NCBI RefSeq assembly: GCF_000213175.1
Contig: NW_009799104.1
Location: forward strand, 1,022,205 to 1,086,204
Reading direction: 5' to 3'
Length of the DNA stretch: 64,000 bases
Source: Neurospora tetrasperma FGSC 2508
Taxonomy: Eukaryota; Ascomycota; Sordariomycetes; Sordariales; Sordariaceae
The notes under the pieces were generated by a model that was not told the origin of the DNA, did not search any database, and worked only from the letters and a program-made list of their open reading frames with translations. Numbering within the stretch: position 1 is the first letter of the stretch; each line of letters begins with the position of its first letter. Shown here piece by piece: positions 23,228 through 35,200 of the stretch. The translations under genes and the position numbers were made by a program.

Positions 23228-26200
23228 CCCCCCCCCCCCCCCCCCCCCCCCCAAAATAAAAAAACCACAGACGACAAAGTTGTTGCTCCGCCCCTTAGGC
23301 AAACTTGTTTACGATATCAAAGCGATGCCGCGCACGCCCACGCCGCATTTACGTCGGAGTCATACAGGATATGCGGGTGCGGATGCGGGTGCGAGGTTGA
23401 CTGGAAAATATGGGAAATGACAGCGTCGTAACGGGTATGGGCAAACGGGAAACTGGAGGTCTACTCTTCTACTCGACAGCAGCGAAACAACGGACGGCGT
23501 GTAAATTGGAAAAGCGGCTAACGTGAGGTTTGGTACCTGACTTACCGTACCCACCAGATTATCACTGTAGTGTACACTTTTGACTTTACATGGAGCTTTT
23601 ACTCGTCTTTGGTGAAGCAAGCGAACCGATGGGTTGGTGTCTACTTATCTACTGACTCCCCTGTCCACGTATGGCGTTACGAATTCGATGTGATGACGAT
23701 AAGGTAGTTTACGAATAGTGGGAATTCCATGGAAGACCAAATGCCACGCACGCCCATGGTGAGGGGTACTACAATAAAGGACACTGAGCCGCAAGATGGC
23801 ATTGCCGCTACACGTACACACACACGAGGTACCCATGGATGGTGATAACAGAGGCTCCTATGGGCGTGTACCATGCATGGCAGTGATCAAGGTTGGGCCG
23901 GAGTCCGGAAATTACAAAAATTCTCAGCCTCGTTCCCCAACTGCCCAACCATCCATCCATCCATTCTTAGCCTGGTTGAACCAAAATACTCGGCCGTTTG
24001 CGAACCGGCAATTATTATCGACGGATTGACGGGTCACCAACCGGGTCCCTACACATGTATGAAATGAAGCAAACGAGGAGTTGGAGCAAGCAGCCCATCA
24101 TAGGAGAGTGACAACCAGCAACAGCTGCCAACTTAGCATGGAAATCCTGATTCTGCGCTTTGAAGTGCAATTTCAATACTAGGAGTGATGATATTGCGGC
24201 GTGGCTCGGTCAAGATGAATGGTTGGTGTCAGCCGTTCATTTGATTGACAGATAGCTAGCTAGACAGATAGCTGATGGAGGAAAAAGTGACAATATGGTC
24301 ACCAGTCGACCACTGAACTGCAGTTGTTACTAATGACGTGAAAACTCCCGATTGAAAGATCGCCCCAACAACATGAAGGAAATGATCACTCACATGGGAA
24401 CTTCCAACTTTTTCTGACTCTGTGAGGATTTCCAGGAGATTGGGAGGTTGGGAAAGGCAACGAACGAGCCAACTTGTAATCAACACCAGCCAACCCGGCT
24501 GGCTGCAGTGGTGAATGTATGTAATGCAGGCTGCTAGACTAGGCGGTCGGTTGGCGTTTGAAAGGGCTGAAGCTGGGCCTCATCTGCGGATGGCGACCAA
24601 CTTCCTTCTAATAAATCTTCTCCAACTTCCCGTGCCGAATAAGTAGACTGCTTATCCAGCAGGAATTAGTCTAGATAGACATACATACATATGCACAATC
24701 CTACGAGCGCACTCTGGACCAACAGATGCACAAATCTTGCATTGTAAACATCCAACGCCCGCCGGCGTTACATATTCCATGGAAGAAGTGGAAGAACACA
24801 CCGAGTCATGCAGATTCCACTTCGTTTCGGCCACGCATATGTTACCATTCCCATCATCACCACAAAACATGGAAAGAAATGCATTGTGTATTGTGCATAG
24901 TGAAACCACAGCCACGAACGGCCACGACAATCCTAGGTAAATTCCAAATCCCAAATTCCCAAATTCAGGGCCAGACCGAGAGAGACCGTTATCGTCAGTC
25001 CAGTACTACACCCCGCAAGCACGACGGGATTTCGCAATGCCACCTCCTGAACGGGGCTTAAAATGGGGTTCGGTCCCAAACGAACGGGGAACCCTGATGG
25101 CCTAGCCCCCCCTCCCAGTCCCCGCGCGGCCCGACCGTGGAGGCATGGAGGGAGGGACCTGGGATCGGGACCTGCGGGGATCGACCGCCCATCCCGGCCG
25201 CCCGGGGTTAAGACTAATGCAATGCGCCTCTCAAAACCAAAAGAATCCAACTCCCAAGACCCCTCGGCCTGGCCGACCGATCGACCGACCGACCGAACAG
25301 ACTTGACTAGATGATGGAAATGAAGCCCCGGACTAACCGGCACCGGCACCGGTACCGCATTAGCTAGGGTAGGTACCGCCCGTCTGTTAAGACTAGACCA
25401 CCGCCGCCCGGAAGGAACGACCGTCACCGGGGTACTTAGCCGTCGGGTTCAGCGGGGGCGGGGACCACCTAACGGCTCCCATTTAGTGGACTAACCTACA
25501 CTACACTGAACTTATCGGCCAACTGGACGCTACACCATAACAGTTGCGATAAGGCTTTACATACTATGGTGGGTACTGTTTGGGCTCCCTCTGCGCTGAC
25601 TCCGCTGAGCGCTCAGCCTCAACTTTGCCAAGGATCCCAATGAATACCTCTAGGTCCCGTCCCGTCCCAAGGATGCCGAGATTCGAGATTCGCGATTTGC
25701 CTCCTTCAAACGACTTTTTTTCTCTTTCTTTTCTCGTGATGGGAGATGAACGCGTGTTCATCCCTTTTCATCATCCCTTTCATCGCCATTTCCAGCGGGA
25801 AAATTTGCGGACGCGAATCCTCCAGTTTCGGATGATCATCAATCACCTTGTAGGCAGTCAGTCATGGGGGTTGGAGATCCCGCCCGCCCGCCTGCCCGCT
25901 TGGCGCAATGGCTTCCATGTGATGAATGACTTTGTGAGTACACTACCTACCTAGTTTCACACCACCAGTGTGGCTGGCTTATTACGGATGGATGATTGTG
26001 TATATGGAAAATATGCCTTGAGCGGGAAGCCAAAAGTGGAAGTGCAAAAGTCGGGAACAGCAGCGGGAGAAAAAGAGAGTGTTGAAAGTGTTGAAGGTGT
26101 TGAGAAAGTCGTGAGTCATTAAATTGATGGAATGAATGAAACAGGATGAACAAGATGATGGAGGAGATTGGAAGTCAGCCTAGGTACCTACGGTAACGGG

Positions 26201-28092
26201 ATGCACTGCGTGTGTCGAATGTGCATAAATCATTGTTACTGTAACATCACAGCACGCATAGGCTACGATGGCTTATTCTAGATGTTGGATTGTTATGAGA
26301 GGCGTCATTGTTGTTTCGTTGGGGGTGGTACTAGTATGAGCCAGTCTGACTTCCGGAAATTAGGTAGGCTTATGTCGGTATTATCAATTACGACATGACA
26401 CGACATGTCTTGATACAACGTGTTTTACTACCTACACATACGCAGTCATAGGACGATTTAGTCAATGGACCAAACAACTTCAGTTTCTATTTCGTCATGT
26501 ATATTAGCATAGCGTATGAACACGCGGCCGCTCGACAATGTGAACAACAAAAGTGAATTTTGATGTTGACAGCGTGAATCATTGTTAGAATCCCCCAAGT
26601 GAAAAAAAAAAAAAAAAAAACCCAAGACTTGCAACCTAAAATGGATTATATCTGCCTAAAGTAGCATCATCATCGATGGGTGTGTGTGTGCATCTGATCT
26701 GCCTTGCGACGAGTTCATCATCACCGGATATTATTCATCCACTGCCAGCACCAAAAACAATAAGCCACGAACACAATCAATCCATCTTATCTCGTCCCGT
26801 TCCATCCATCTACGTGCGTTTAGCATCCATCTCCCCCCTGCCCGTGAATTCCAAGATTCGTAGGGATGGATGGATGGATACGTACACGACTACACTACAC
26901 TACTGCGTAAAGTATCTCCGTACCTGAATGACTGACTGACACCTCGACGACGATCAGGAACGGGAGCACATTCCGCATTTACACTAGCACATTCATTCAT
27001 TCCCTTTTTCCACATTCCCATCACATCCGTCCCCCTTTGCCATGCATATGATGTATCCAAATGTGTCAGTCAGCATGTGCCATCTACACTACACTACACT
27101 ATGTAGATACTCCACAACTTCCCGGCTTTCCATCCCCCAACATTGCTGTTGGAGTTGCATGTGTACATAGTGTACACTACTCCATCCTACACGAGGGTTC
27201 CACAGTTTTTATGGGGCTTTCGTAACTGCATCGGTTGGATTAGCCAGAAGGACCGCCATCACCAAGGACGAACCTGGTTATTCGCATAATGGTTGTCGTG
27301 TCGAGAACACGACCACGTGTTGAGAAGATTAAAAGAAGAAAAGAAAAAGCAGAGTAGCACCGAGGCGATGGAGTCTCGTCGCATTGCGTGCTCAAATGAA
27401 TAGTTGATCTCTTATTCGCAAGCAAGAACAGTCACAAGTGAAAGCCGATTTGGCGGAGAAAGTCAGAAAGATTGTTTGAATCATCCCCATGCTGCCCTTC
27501 TTTTGGGGAGCAAGTGTGAATGACATTCCATTTCTTTGTTTGGTTGGTTTTATGTAGTAAAAGATTCCGGCAGTTTCTTGATGCTGGAAGACCCGTCCTT
27601 TCTTTCATCGTCCATCATCATACGATATTCTCATCATATAACCCATCCATCCATATCCCGGTAATGCTCTCGTACTCCCACCCAAAAACCCATTCGTTCC
27701 CGTCATTAGTAGGAGACATGACAGATGACAGTAGTATATGCCCAACGAAAGATAAAGCAAGAACAAAAAAATCAGACGATACGATCACCAGCCCACCCCT
27801 GTATGAAAATGCTGCGATGATGATGATAATGATGATGATGACAATGATGCTGATGTAGAACTTCGCCAGCCAATGAACACCTCGCTTTTTGGTGTGTAAA
27901 AAAAAAAAAAGACAGGTCTCTAAGGCAAACGATTGCCACCCTTTCCCAAAAAGTGATAAAACGCCGTTATGAATGCAATCAATGCATTTGGATGCAATGC
28001 ATGGAGTAATGAGGAGTGGTGATGATGATGAGACAAGTAGAAAAACATAAAAAGCAAAACTTGACCTTGATTAATCAAACAGGTCAGGAAAT
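23228..28092. other. 4.9-kb tract without a recognised gene
   Basis: It lies between the gap and the 3' end of the cyclin gene. No coding sequence with family resemblance was found. It contains a markedly GC-rich island at about 25060-25480, a GACC/CGAC tetranucleotide run near 25270-25300, an A19 run at 26602-26620 and a GATGAT-type repeat near 27815-27855. The last few hundred bases probably hold the 3' UTR of the cyclin gene. Confidence 0.45.
26602..26620. repeat. Poly(A) run of 19
   Basis: An uninterrupted homopolymer in non-coding DNA. No poly(A)-tailed retroelement sequence is recognisable next to it. Confidence 0.85.
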
Positions 28093-29268
28093 TTACCTGA
28101 CCGGAATAACGTTCCGGTCAGCGTTAGCGCCAAACACACGCCCAAGCATGCCGCGCATGCGCTTCACCCTGCTGGAATCATCTAGGTCCTCAGCCGTAAT
28201 CTCATAGGGGAGAACACCCCGCTTGGTACCGGCGGCGGAGACGGCAGCGCCGCGCGTGTTGCTGAAGTACACGGCCGCGGCATCCTTCTCCGGTACGCAA
28301 GGTGGGATAGCAGCAGACTGGTAGTAGTCGTCGCCGTTGATGGCAACGTAAGAGTGAGGAAGATCCAGTTCGCTATCGGGGGTTGTCGAGCGGCTGGTGG
28401 AGCTGGTGTAGGAAGATGCGGAGCTGGAAAGACCGGGTGGCGAGGTGTCGCGAGAGGCGTAACCGTTGCGCGAGCGGGAGCTGCCGCGGGATGAGGGAGG
28501 AGAGATGTAAGTAGGCTGTTGCTGTTGCTGCTGCTGGATGTGCTGGGCGGCGGCGGCGGCAGCGGCAACCTGGACCCAGGCCTCCTCCTCCAACTGGCGC
28601 TGGCGCTTCTCGGCCTTCTCGCGCATGCGACGGGCATGACGGACCTCGTAATCACGGCGGATGGGGGCCAGGAAGTAGTCCAGCTCGCGGTAGAGATCCT
28701 CCTCGGTAATGCGCAGTTCCCAATCCAACAGGCAGAGGAGCTGCTTCTCCATTAGGTTGACCTCGGTGCGGCTAAAGCCAAAGTTGTAGGCGGAGCTCGA
28801 CATGTTGGTGTAGCTGGCCCAGTGCTTGTTCTTGGGACTGCTGTCGTTGAGATACTTGGCGGCCAAGATGAGGGCAGCGAGGAAGATGCGATGGGTGGTG
28901 CAGCGGAGGCCCTTGGCATTGGGTTGAAGGCGGGACTTTAGACGTCTGAGGTAGACCAGAGTCGACATGAGAGTGGGAACCTGGACGTTGGAGCTGACGA
29001 CAAGCTGGCTGATGAAGGCCTCGAGGGTAGGTAGTCCGCCATCTTCACACTTGACAACCTTGGGTGGCGCCGTGGGTTGCTGTTCCCTTCCAGAAGTGGC
29101 CGCGACTGTTGGTGATGGCATCATGGTGGGATCGCATTGGATAACCTCGCTGGCGGCGGTAGCCAAAAACCTGATCATGTCCCTGTCGACCTTGCTGTAG
29201 ACAAAGTTGTCGAGAGCCTTTGCATTAAGCTCGTTGAGGCTCATGCTTGTTGATGATGGTAGACCCAT
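28093..29268 (-). CDS. Pcl/Pho80-type cyclin (G1/S cyclin Pas1-like)
   Basis: Intronless on the minus strand, 391 aa. Pcl cyclins activate Pho85/PhoA-type kinases and act in G1/S entry, morphogenesis or phosphate signalling. The cyclin box spans about residues 80-200: FISQLVVSSNVQVPTLMSTLVYLRRLKSRL, then HRIFLAALILAAKYLNDSSPKNKHWA, then FSRTEVNLMEKQLLCLLDWELRI. These are the hallmark Pcl1/Pas1 segments, including the NxxW after the AAKYLND. The N-terminal SLNELNAKALDNFV is also family-like, and a second Met at residue 9 could be the real start. After the box come a basic helix (205-230), poly-Ala (235-241), poly-Gln (245-251) and a Ser/Thr-rich tail, probably disordered and phosphorylated. 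The downstream gene-free tract is 4.9 kb to the assembly gap (6.8 kb to the next gene) and the upstream tract is 12.8 kb, which is exceptional here and suggests complex control or unseen long transcripts. Confidence 0.9.
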   Translation of the reverse strand: MGLPSSTSMSLNELNAKALDNFVYSKVDRDMIRFLATAASEVIQCDPTMMPSPTVAATSGREQQPTAPPKVVKCEDGGLPTLEAFISQLVVSSNVQVPTLMSTLVYLRRLKSRLQPNAKGLRCTTHRIFLAALILAAKYLNDSSPKNKHWASYTNMSSSAYNFGFSRTEVNLMEKQLLCLLDWELRITEEDLYRELDYFLAPIRRDYEVRHARRMREKAEKRQRQLEEEAWVQVAAAAAAAQHIQQQQQQQPTYISPPSSRGSSRSRNGYASRDTSPPGLSSSASSYTSSTSRSTTPDSELDLPHSYVAINGDDYYQSAAIPPCVPEKDAAAVYFSNTRGAAVSAAGTKRGVLPYEITAEDLDDSSRVKRMRGMLGRVFGANADRNVIPVR

Positions 29269-32200
29269 TGTAAGATTGTGTTGATGTGGGTTGAGAAGGA
29301 TGAAAAAAAAAAATGCTGATGACGGAATGTCAACAAGAGGAGTTGTGGTGGTAGGGAATGTTGACGAGGACGGTCACCCTGGTGATGATATAACAAGAAA
29401 TGGGAAAAGGGTGTGGGACCAAGGTGAAGGTTGACGTGCGGCGAAGCTTATGCGGGCGGGATGAGGCACTATGTATGAAAAAGGGAGAAAAAGTTGGGGT
29501 AATGAGCTTAGTAAATATGTAGTGTCGTAGGGTCGGGTAGCGATGGGTCACTGCTGGAGGCTTCTGAGTGGGCTTTCTAGACCTTGGGCTTTTCCACTTT
29601 TTGTTGCGTGTCTCGGTGGCTGTTCGTCAGAAGGGGCCCGGGGGGTGACGTGCAAAAACGAGAAGCAAAGTACACTACACGAGGCTGAGCAGGCGTTCCC
29701 AGGAGGTGAGCCCAGGTGGACAGGGCGTGCGGTACACTACCGGCAAGGGGGATGCGTGAGCTGGTGTGGTGCCGTGATTCTCAACCGTGAGAGCAAGGTG
29801 GTGGTGGGTGGCCCACTGAATCGGACGCAGTCGCAGTGGGGGCGTGTAGGGTGTCAAGGATGGGCCGAGAGGGGGGTGAGATCAGCGTGGTTCCAGGCGT
29901 GAACGGGCCTGGCTGGAATGCTGCACAAGTCACGATGGGTTACGGGAGTGGGTTGGCAGTGGCCGGGGGCGAACTTGGGCACTGGAGATCCCTGTCTGGC
30001 TGGTTAGTCTTGTTAATGCAACCAATCACCCAAGACAGCTGTCTCGAAGGCAAGATTCAGGGCACTTGTGAGCGGACAACGCCGTCGGCTCGGTGTGGGA
30101 CCATGCCAGAGCTGCTGAAATGGATACCTCGGGAAAAGGCAGTCCCGGCTGGATGCAGTTGTATGTGGTATTGCGATGCGACTCACCTGAACACAACTCT
30201 CTTTTTTTGCAGAGTTTGATGTTAAGTTTTGGGTTGGGTTTGGGGTCGGTGTCGGCGGTGGGCCTGGGGAGGCAGCTTGACTTTGTGATGTTCGGAATGA
30301 ACTGATGTTTGGTCCCGGCAATGGGTGGAGTGTTTGGACGTCGGTTGTAAAAGTGACCAGCACTACTAAATTGGCTTCGATAGCGAATCGTCAAAGACAC
30401 GGTAACCGGTGTATGTGAGTTATTATGAGTGGAAATCCTGATCCTGCAGGCGAGTTGTCTATAGGTTGTCGTTGTGGATACCCGGTTGTTGATGCGACTG
30501 AAAAGGAAAGGCAGGCGTCAACGCTTGCGGTGTTGGTGTTGGTTGGTGCTTTGGAGAGCGGTGGTGATGTTTACTTCTTCGACGACGGGACGCTGTTTGA
30601 ATTAATATGTACGTCGTTTGACCGACCCGACCCTGAAAAGTGCCAGTTTATTCTGGGCGACGGACTGCCACTGCAATGGAACAGTCGCGCGCTAATGTGT
30701 ACAGCGCGGCGGTTGTAGAGTCGAGTGCTGACGGCGTTTCTCTGCCAGAATTGCCTTGTTCGAGCAGTCGCCCAGTGCCACACGTCGGCGCTGTCTGATT
30801 CGCTCTCGGAGGCTCTGGGTGCGGCGGCAACTTCTGAGGCGAAGCGGGCCAGGGGTTTCAGCGGGGTTGAACTTGTACGAGTTCGTAGCGTGTTCGATGT
30901 TTTGGCTTGGAGGACGACGTGGTACAGACAAAGATAGAGAAGGACAGGGTATCCCCAAAATAACAAACACTTGATGGTTGAATGTAGTCCAATGAGGGTC
31001 TCTGAATCAGGTCAAGAGTCGAAATGTTAGCGACCTGACATGTGGTGGAAAGGGCAGCAAGAATCATGGATGGTGATGCACCTTTATCGACGCCGTTCTG
31101 TAGGTGACATGGCATCAAGGGAAGATAAAGATTGCGAACTTTTGATATATCCCAATTGGCCATTCCAGTTCATACGGCCAAGGGAGGATATTGTCGCAGG
31201 TCGTGCAAAGGTCCAGTCTGTAACTCCCAATATCTGCAGCCCTTGTAAGCGGCAGCAATTTGGTATTGAAACGATGTTTCCATGGAAGGCACGCCTTGGC
31301 CGTCCATCCCTATCTTGCACTTTGCTTCAAGGTCGAGTGTCGATCGAGTCACAATCAACACGCGTCGACGTGCTCAATGTCTTGCCGTTCTTGGATATCT
31401 GGATCCTTTGGGAATCCCATCTTTGCCCTTCTGTCCGTTTCCGCCCATGTCGTTTTGAAAGGCTCTGGATTTGCAGGTTCCCATGTCCATGTCCATGCCC
31501 CATGCCCTCGGCTCCTGGATCGTCCCATAGGATCTGGATGAGTGGTTGAGAGTTCGACAGATGTTCGGCGGACAATGGGCTTTGATTGGAAGCCATGGAT
31601 GCCATTGGCCGGGTCTGGAGCCCGATGTCCAGACATGAAACAGACGAGGGGTTCAAGCTTTGGCCGAAAGCGGTCTACTCTATGTAGTGTACTGCCAGAC
31701 TCCTTCCGATGGATGGTCTGCCAGTCGGAGCAGTGAGAGTCGGGCCAGCTACAGTACTGTACGAGACCAGTCCGTGCCGGTAACCGCGACCGACGGGCGC
31801 AATCAATTGGACTGCATTGCACCTGCGATTATCATCATTTCCAAAAGCGAGGCGTCGACGGAACTTGATGATGCATGCATGTCCATAACTGAAATCGATA
31901 GTGGTGGTTGGAGAGCGGAGAAGAAGAGGAGGAGTCAGCGTCGCCCAAACTGACAAAGAACGAGAAGGTTGAGAAAAGCATGAGATCAGTCACTCAGTCA
32001 GGCAGTCATGGGGCCCGTGCTTTGCAGGCCAGGGCACTTGTCGGGTCCCTTAGGGTTCGGGTCTAGGGTATAGTGCTGTAGGTAGGCCTGTTGGTGTCCC
32101 GCCATCGAGGAGACCGTCATTGAGGATCCCTCCTCCTCCTCCTCCTCCTCCTCCTCCTCCTCCACTCGACAATCCCTTGTTTAGACAGACCAGGAAGTTG

Positions 32201-35200
32201 ATAGGATTCAAAACTCGGCTTGACAACGCACTCCAGCAGATGATCACCCGACCCAATCAGCGGCAGACAATCCACCCCGTCGTCCATGTTGCAAGCCACG
32301 TATCAAGCCATGCTTCATGGTCGTGAACTCGAAATGGCTTCAACAAACTCCGGCACCTGACACGGCCAACGTCCCTCCACACCAAGTCTCAACATCACAA
32401 TGTCATGGCCATGATGTGCAAAAGTGCAAAACAGCACCCATATGTATGTATCACTCAACTTGGGCACTACCCAGGGGCTTCTTGACACAGGGATGCCGTT
32501 CTGCTTTCCCCAGCTTCTACACGCACTTCGGGAGACACTGTTCCGTCATGTCCCCTAGAATGGAGCCCTGCACGCCATCACTGCAACCATTACTGCGTCC
32601 CGGTGAAACGAAACGAACAGCGTCCAAACACACCCGAGCCGGACTCTCTTCGTCCGGTCACAATGGTGATCAAGACTAGGTAGGCCTCCGGAGCAGATAT
32701 GGAATGCCGGCCACGGTACCCCTGAGGTCTGAAGCGAGGGGTAAACGAAACACTGCAACCAGCGTTCAATCTGCGCAGTAGCTCTCGTCTCAACCCAAAC
32801 CCATCATCCGTCCACATGATATTAAAAAAGTGGTCTTTCCGACTGCCGAGGACCCCAGCTTCAACGACAAAACCAAAAGACGAGGCTGTTGTGCCGATGA
32901 ACCCTGATACATACGCAGTAGGTTGGCACCCCACGTCGAGAGTTTACACTAGATACCTAGACCCGCTCCGGGTGGGTCCCGCCGGCCTCGGTAGCGCCGG
33001 TCCCGCGTCCGTGGCCGACAACTTGCACATCGGCTTGGCTGGTAATGAGCTACCTATCCCAAGTCCTATTTTCCACTTCGCGCCCGTTGTCGCTTGCAAA
33101 CGATGCGATCCTGCGCCGTTAGTGTTGGCGTCATCCATGATCCTGGCAGAGCCTGTTCAAGGCCCGACTGCAATACAGCTCATCCACACAAACGCCAACG
33201 ATGCCTCCGGATTAGCCACGTTTTGACATCTTGAATCAGTCGGCAACCGGCGATCGAATACGAATGATAGCCCATGCGGCAACGGCATGTTCCATAATCA
33301 TTCATCCTCCATTCCAGTTGCAGATGCCCCTGAGACTTGCATTAATGTGGCTTCACCACCCGATGGTTTCGGGACAGCTGGGACGCGTGGCTGAACGGAA
33401 TGGACTCAATAAACGACTCAATGTTGATGCATTCATACCATGGCTCATCTGCGGGCCGATAAGACGTCAAGGGCATCACCTACTCTTCATTGATCGCCCT
33501 GGCGTGCCTGAGTGGTAATGATTTGATGATCGTTCAGGTACTATGCATATCTGACACCGAACCTCAATCTTCAGTTCCCGTCATGTCTTGATGTCAGGGA
33601 TTGCGCGAGGGATAATACCAGAAGGGGCAACCACACAAGTGGAATTGTCATTCAGTTGGAGCGGCGGTCCTATGAGCAGTTGCCGACTTCAAATGAATGA
33701 CGCCTCCTCCCCGCCAAGTCACGCCAAGCGAGCCCCAGGAAGGCAAACCCGCACCAGAAAGGAAAATGTATTCTTCTTCCGAAGATCCCGTATAACGGTT
33801 CACGATGTTAAAGCAATCGCAGCGTCAAACGTATCCATCCGCTCGTCTGCCTCATTTACCAATGTCAGAGGCAAGAGCCGTGTAACTGCCGCCCAAGGTG
33901 TTGATTGGCCGATACTACCATGGCTTGAGGGGCCCTGCTCTTTTCTCCTCTTGTCAAGAGACTACAGTTGGACATGGCAGCCAATCATCTTCAAAAGAGG
34001 CTTGTCATCCAAGAAAATGACAGGTGAGAGGTTGTGGCTGAGCTAGTCAACTTTCGGTGGTCGCTTGGGAAGCGAAACTCGGGCGATGCCTTGACTCCTT
34101 GAGAAGCTGGTAGCCATCGGAAAAGTTTTTGCTTCGAATACGACAAATACGGGTTGCATGCGCAATCTTTGCCTCTCGGTCCTCCAGTCCCTGAATTTGC
34201 TTGAGACCCTGATTGACGCTGATCGACATGCGGTTAGAGGCGGAAGGCGACGATCAAGCCCCATCTGATGGCTGATGATGCGTCATACCTCACGGAGGCT
34301 CAACAACACTGACGATGGCCACATGTGGAATCATCAGGCTGAAAGTAAGCAATCGGAAATCTGCCCTGCCGAGGCACACATACACCTGACCATCATAACT
34401 TTCTGGAAGATGCAATCGACTCATCGTTACTTGTGGAGGCGTTTAGCACACGAAGCCATGATACCAAGTGCTACACACGGGATATACAGCCCTGAGGGTG
34501 TACACTAGAAGTTGGATGTCGGAGTCTCCGGGCTTGTTTCGAATGGGTTATCGTGAGCAAGAAGAAATCGACACATTCGGCAGCGGCTGTAATGCCAACC
34601 TCGGCGTCGCAAGGGAATCTTGGAGACGGTGGGATGGATTCAGTTTTTCGACAAGCCACAGACCAAACGAGAAGAGAGTCAGGACTTTCAGGCCTCGATC
34701 ACCAACGATCTCCCTCAAGGATCACCTACTTTCACATGCGAACTCTCCCAGGGCGAATCAAATCTTGTCCAACTCTCTGGAGGAATCGTTGGGGTTGCGT
34801 AGCACTAAACCACAAATTAATGGTTGCAACAGGGGAACTAGGAAATTAAAGGTGGTTGCTCCAGGGTTTCTCCGCGTGGCTTATGACGTGCAGCCGTGTT
34901 ACCGCACACACCGGCGCAACCACCCATCTCCCCTTGTACGTACCGAGGTTCTCAAGGTTCCAGTCCCGACGCGAGATTTGCTTCACACCATCGCGATAAT
35001 CGCCTGAACGCGTCTGGTGTCTCTCCCATTTGACGGCCGCTCCTGACCGAGATCATCACGATGCGATGCGACATGTCAAGCCCAAAGTTGCCAAGGTCCT
35101 CAACGGGTGTGGTAACACCAGCACTACGTACTAATCTCCGACTATAATTTCAGTCGGCTATGCCTCTCATTTATATGCCTGTGAAATTTTTGGAAGCTAC

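Noticed and set aside
22165-23302. Open frames of about 340-365 codons crossing the run of N
   Set aside because: They consist of undetermined bases flanked by the C homopolymer and have no meaning.
26602-26620. A19 run as the tail of a retroposed element
   Set aside because: No reverse transcriptase, SINE-like boxes or target-site duplication could be seen beside it.
34468-35007. 179-codon plus-strand frame
   Set aside because: No domain, irregular composition, no promoter features.
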